From Mya arenaria (lineage: Eukaryota > Mollusca > Bivalvia > Myida > Myidae): DNA of 64,000 bases. The stretch lies in the NCBI RefSeq assembly GCF_026914265.1, contig NC_069134.1, positions 64,862,094 through 64,926,093 of the forward strand, in the 5' to 3' direction. The position numbers and the translations under genes are program-made. Positions 59,945 to 64,000 of the stretch are shown piece by piece (position 1 is the first letter of the stretch; each line of letters begins with the position of its first letter). The notes under the pieces are model-generated. The model did no database searches, was not told where the DNA came from, and saw only the letters and a program-made list of their open reading frames with translations.

Positions 59945-61394
59945 CAGAACATAAATGCTAACGTTAGTAGAATGATATATATTTGTCTTGTTCCTTGTAG
60001 ACAATCATTGATTTGCAAATGTCCAAGCTAAATCTTGTTAAAATTTGTAATATATTTTGGTAAAAAATCACCCTGGAAGATACTATCGGATGCATAATTC
60101 TATTTGCATGTTAATTGTTCGGTGCGACAGTAATTAGTGGAGTTTCAGGAAGAGCTTACAGCATCAATCTTTATTTCAAAGTACATAATTACGGAAGAAC
60201 CCAGACGCTACGTGTGTCTAAATGCTTTCAATGTTATAAAAACAAAGTGATATACAAAGCTGAAATGTTTTACTTATATTCGCTAACAAGTTTTGAAATG
60301 TGAAATGTGTACATGCATAATTAAATTTATTGTTTTGTTTTCATCGATACTGTTTGTGTAATACTAGGGTTGGAATACGGTTAGGTTTAGGGTTATGGTT
60401 AGAAAAGGGTTTGGTTACGGTTATTTATTTTTTCGTGGTTAATTGCTGTATATAGGAAGGTGCTGTATTCGCTAAAATGCCTAATATTTATCCCGGTGAA
60501 CCAACCACACATTTAACAATATATATATATATTGAAAACGGAGCAGTATGTGTTTGATCATAGTATCTAGATATATAAATATTGCGTGCATCAGGCAAGC
60601 AGATATGATATGAAAGAATAATGGCCGCACTGGGAACAACTACTGAATAATATGGATAAAACGAAGATAAAACGCTCTGTTTAACTCACGAACTATCTTA
60701 GAAATGACTGAGAACTTCAGGCGCCATTTGGGCCTTCCAGTTACTAGGAGATTAGTTGTTTGCTATTATAATTGAATCCTGAAAAACGCATGCGGTATAC
60801 ATTGTATGTATTGTACGCCGTGTGGTAATTTTTTGATACCCGGACATTGGGAAAACCGTCGGTCCTGGCGGTAATTTTTTACCAACCCGAGTACTATCGG
60901 TCCGCCTGAACGACATGACTCTTTAGGATTAAATGTGTTGTTTTTTTCAGACTTTTTTTGTCATGGCAATTTTTAAAAGACGCACCGCTTAGCGCATGCC
61001 CAATGATAGTTGCCTTTTCCCGGTATTATTGTTTTTGTTTCGTTTTTTGAACGGAAATAAGAGTACAATATATGTTAAACGTTAAATGATTGACATAACC
61101 AATGTATTGTATTTTTAGAACGCGCAAACAAATCAATCACAACGTACAATGAAATGGAAATATGTTTGTTACAGTATTACTGAGTGTCGGCGTTTTAGCA
61201 ATTGGTTTTGTCGGACTGAATATTTTTCAATCGGATTGACTACATTTCAGACGCTGTCAAACCGAATCACTGACTCTTGTCGAATTTTCTCAATGCCATG
61301 ATTCCTAAAATAATTACATGGAAACAATCATGAATCTTAACCCTTTGAGCTTTATTTTTACATAAGTTCCATTAATGCACTTTAATGGCATTCT

Positions 61395-61690
61395 TCATTA
61401 GAATACGACCTACATTTACATCCCATGAAATTGCAGATAGGCAATCATATTATCTAGATATATAAATGTTGCGTGCATCAGGCTTAATTATTTAGAATTT
61501 CAACTTTCGCGGGTGTTAAAGGGTTAGGGTTAAAGGTCCGCCCACTGCCACTCATCCGATACCTAATTCCTGCGTCAGATCTTACGTTGACAATTTGTCA
61601 GCCAATGAGGTTGTATTCTAAGTCTGCTAGATAACCTAAATAAAACCTTAATGATTAAGATTCTTAATCATTTGGATTTTATTTCATGGC
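61395..61690. mobile_element. Interspersed element related to 10017-10640 (reverse)
   Basis: Shares CATGAAATTGCAGATAGGCA with 34299-34470. Contains CTGCGTCAGATCTTACGTTG, the reverse complement of words at 10140, and ends near CTTAATGATTAAG. Confidence 0.5.
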
Positions 61691-62754
61691 ATCTCACTAT
61701 TACTATGGAAGTACACATTGGTCTGGGTGTGGAATAGTTTACACCATTCACAAAACACATTGCACTTACTTCAAATTAGGTTAATTAATAAAATAGCAAT
61801 TTGCTCAGTATTCCATTTAAGCATACTATCATGCTTTATTCTGTTCCCTCGCATGCAAACTTAATTTACAAAATAAACACAGTCAAAACCGTGGAAAGAA
61901 AGATAAAGACGCCGTGAAAACTTGACGTGAAAATCGTTCTAACTTTTCTCGTGAGTGCTGTATATTTTAATTCCCATCCTAAATCTAGCAAGTCCCATTA
62001 CAGGACTGGGGAATATATTGAAGTGCACCTGGTCCTGAAAGTTTAGATGTTTATATAGAAGCCAAGTTTGACAATGACGTCTCACTTTTGTATTGGCGTC
62101 AGAAGAGTAAAAAATTTAAATTGTAAAGCGTATATTTAGTTTTGTAATGATTGTTTATTTAAGGAATGAATTGCGGGACTGATGTCATAATCGGGGTATG
62201 AACGCAGTTGGTCTTGTGTGTGGACTCCGATTACTTTTGTAATATTTGTAAAACTGAGCAGTGAATATGTATAGAAAGTTCATCAAACATAATTTATCAA
62301 TATAAAAATATCAAATTATTTCCTAACAAAGGTAGACACTCATGTATATACAGGTTTTTAACTTTTAAAGTTTGGCAAACGTGTACGATATTATAGCTCC
62401 TGACCATTAAATCGGTCTGATTAGGAAAACGCAGACAGAATAAAATGAGTCCACTGGGTTTTCCATCGCCGAAGTCTGTCGACTTGAATTATCAAACAAT
62501 ATATTAAATCCTATTTTGTACACATATTCCGTGACGGAACGCTTCGAAACGCGTTACTTATCGAAGGATAGATCCCTGGTGGTTTCGAGAGAATGTATTT
62601 TATTTGTTAACTGACTTCTTATGATTATGAAGTAACGCTTTAAACCTCGCAAGTATGTCCAATTATTTGCCGATAACATTTGTTCCAAGATATGTAAGAC
62701 ATTCCATGCGGAGTAGTCGATTTCCCAAAGCATTCCTGAGAAACGTTTGCCCCT

Positions 62755-62835
62755 ATGCCGTTGCTGCTTCTGCTGCTGTTGTTGGAGTATAAGTTGTTGT
62801 TGTTATTGTTAGTGGTGGTCGTGCTGATGATCCTG
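62755..62835. repeat. Imperfect TTG/CTG trinucleotide microsatellite
   Basis: Repeated GTTGCTGCT- and GTTGTTGTT-type triplets. Confidence 0.75.
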
Positions 62836-63730
62836 CTTCTACTCACATTTCCCCAGTCTTTCATTATTTTATATACAAAAGCAGCAAAACGTAGTGAAAA
62901 TACATTAAAAACACATCAAATGTATATATTTTATATATTAATTATAACTTCCCTTTGACTGACTATGTAGTAGCCTGACCACACATGAATTTATCCATTT
63001 CATTGTTGTTATAAGCGTAGCTCCTATTTATAAACAGATAAAACTCGTTAGTTCTTGCTCCTTGAAAATGCATTGAGGCGCCTATGTTTGTTCTAAAGGA
63101 CGTTTTGCTCGTATGTACATTCTGCAACTGCTGCTTACTGCCAGCCTGCCAAAATTTTGGCTACATCAGCAGCTAAAGCTGTCTGATTTATTATTATAAT
63201 AAATTCAGTCTTCCCGAAATGTGCCGGTCCGCCGGACATGTCCGGCAAACTTTATACGGGTCCGGCAGCTCTTCCGTAAATGACGGTCCGGATGACCGAC
63301 ATATTTTGAGACCACTAAATTATAGCGAAAAGGTACCTGAAAGCCAATTGTCTGTAAAAATTATAAAAAAATATATTTGACACAACATCGTCAAAAGTCG
63401 GCCATTTCCGATATGCAATCATGATGTTGACTGCCGGGGATAAACGAGTAAATACGACGCATCTGTTACGGCATAACAAAATACTTTACTGAAAAAATTA
63501 AAAGAAAAGGACAAGGACAAAAAAGTATCAATAAATTGAATTTAATTCTTAATATTTTTTTAACATAGGATGCTAAAAATCCAAAAAAATCCATTTTCAA
63601 TGCCGTAGGAGTAAAGATATTGCAGACTTGACACCTGCGGTGCATCCAACTAAGATGCAACACTGGTGAACGAAGCGCACCTAAGGCTCCATGTAAGCCC
63701 ATGCTGGGTGAGTGTGCGCACACCACTTAC

Positions 63731-63965
63731 GGCCACCGTCACATTCGACTATTTGCACGCGAAGATTGTCGTTCCGCTGGTCATCCTTTATGAGCACGAG
63801 CGTGTGGTTGTGGCCCAGGTCCGTCGATGTAACGACGGTGACGTTGCCGCCCGACTGTAGGACTTCCGTCTGGGCGCGCGTCACGTTAAAGTGGTGGATG
63901 TGGCCAGCGGGCGGGTGTTGGGTGTTACGCATCATATGGTAGTGCAGATCCGCTATGTCCATCTC
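63731..63965 (-). CDS. Probable internal exon of an unrecognised gene (window edge)
   Basis: On the minus strand an acceptor (TTCTTATCACAG) is followed by 235 nt of open, GC-rich sequence ending at GTAAGT, a consensus donor. The exon starts in phase 0 and ends with one base over. The encoded segment begins EMDIADLHYHMMRNTQHPPA and is His-rich (HYH, GHIHHFN, GHNH). It carries three N-glycosylation sequons (NVT twice, NHT), which suggests an extracellular or luminal protein. The contrast with the AT-rich flanks supports a real exon. No family is recognised. Upstream exons lie beyond the right edge; the next downstream exon was not found. Confidence 0.6.
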
Positions 63966-64000
63966 CTGTGATAAGAAAATATGAGATTGAATAAGTATTA

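Larger units (their letters stand above)
59551..63730. other. Intergenic or intronic; no gene recognised
   Basis: Contains a MITE at 59789-59944, a degenerate TTAGGG-like patch at 60367-60425, a shared 35-nt word at 60558 and 61447 (TCTAGATATATAAAT with TTGCGTGCATCAGGC), an interspersed element at 61395-61690, a trinucleotide microsatellite at 62755-62835, and a GC-rich palindromic patch at 63218-63300 (GGTCCGCCGGACATGTCCGG). Confidence 0.45.

Noticed and set aside
62640-62958. Poly-Leu and poly-Asn frames
   Set aside because: Caused by a trinucleotide microsatellite.

Overview
The window is eukaryotic and most likely from a bivalve mollusc. The evidence is AT-rich DNA, intron-split genes with GT/AG boundaries, lineage-expanded TNF-ligand and C1q-domain genes, and a very high load of minisatellites and short inverted-repeat transposons (MITEs). 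This placement is inference from gene content, not from a database match.

Region 1 (about 1-33.8 kb) is a tandem array of TNF superfamily ligand genes on the + strand. Three copies look complete (CDS spans 419-3304, 8962-13154 and 18956-23589; 427, 427 and 431 aa). Each has four coding exons: an N-terminal exon with the membrane anchor and stalk, a 37-nt microexon, a proline-rich exon with N-glycosylation sequons, and a terminal exon with the TNF homology domain. Two more TNF exons (28398-28790 and 30456-30668) are damaged partial copies; they were duplicated with only the preceding intron. The array grew by segmental duplication in steps of about 8.5-10 kb. Introns and spacers carry minisatellites with 20-, 23- and 34-nt units. 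Two of these (20 and 34 nt) go from one monomer in gene 1 to many in gene 3.

Region 2 (about 33.8-41.9 kb) has no recognised gene. It holds MITE-like elements, a TA microsatellite and a GC-rich degenerate repeat. Region 3 (41.9-50.1 kb) holds two C1q-domain genes in head-to-head orientation (minus 41913-42852, plus 49059-50126). Both have two exons and encode a short coiled coil plus a C1q domain, without an obvious signal peptide. The roughly 6.2 kb between their start codons contains a 9/18-nt satellite and a 69-nt tandem array whose monomer looks tRNA-derived.

Region 4 (50.1-64 kb) has one likely first coding exon (54321-54551), one likely internal exon of another gene on the minus strand (63731-63965), and four tandem arrays. 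One is a 45-nt array with a single frame open for about 1.28 kb. Another is a 52-nt array in which ten of twelve units carry the E-box CACGTG.

Taken together, the window reads as an innate-immunity-rich locus: membrane-anchored TNF-like cytokines next to C1q-domain recognition-type proteins, evolving by tandem duplication, probable gene conversion, MITE insertion and satellite expansion.
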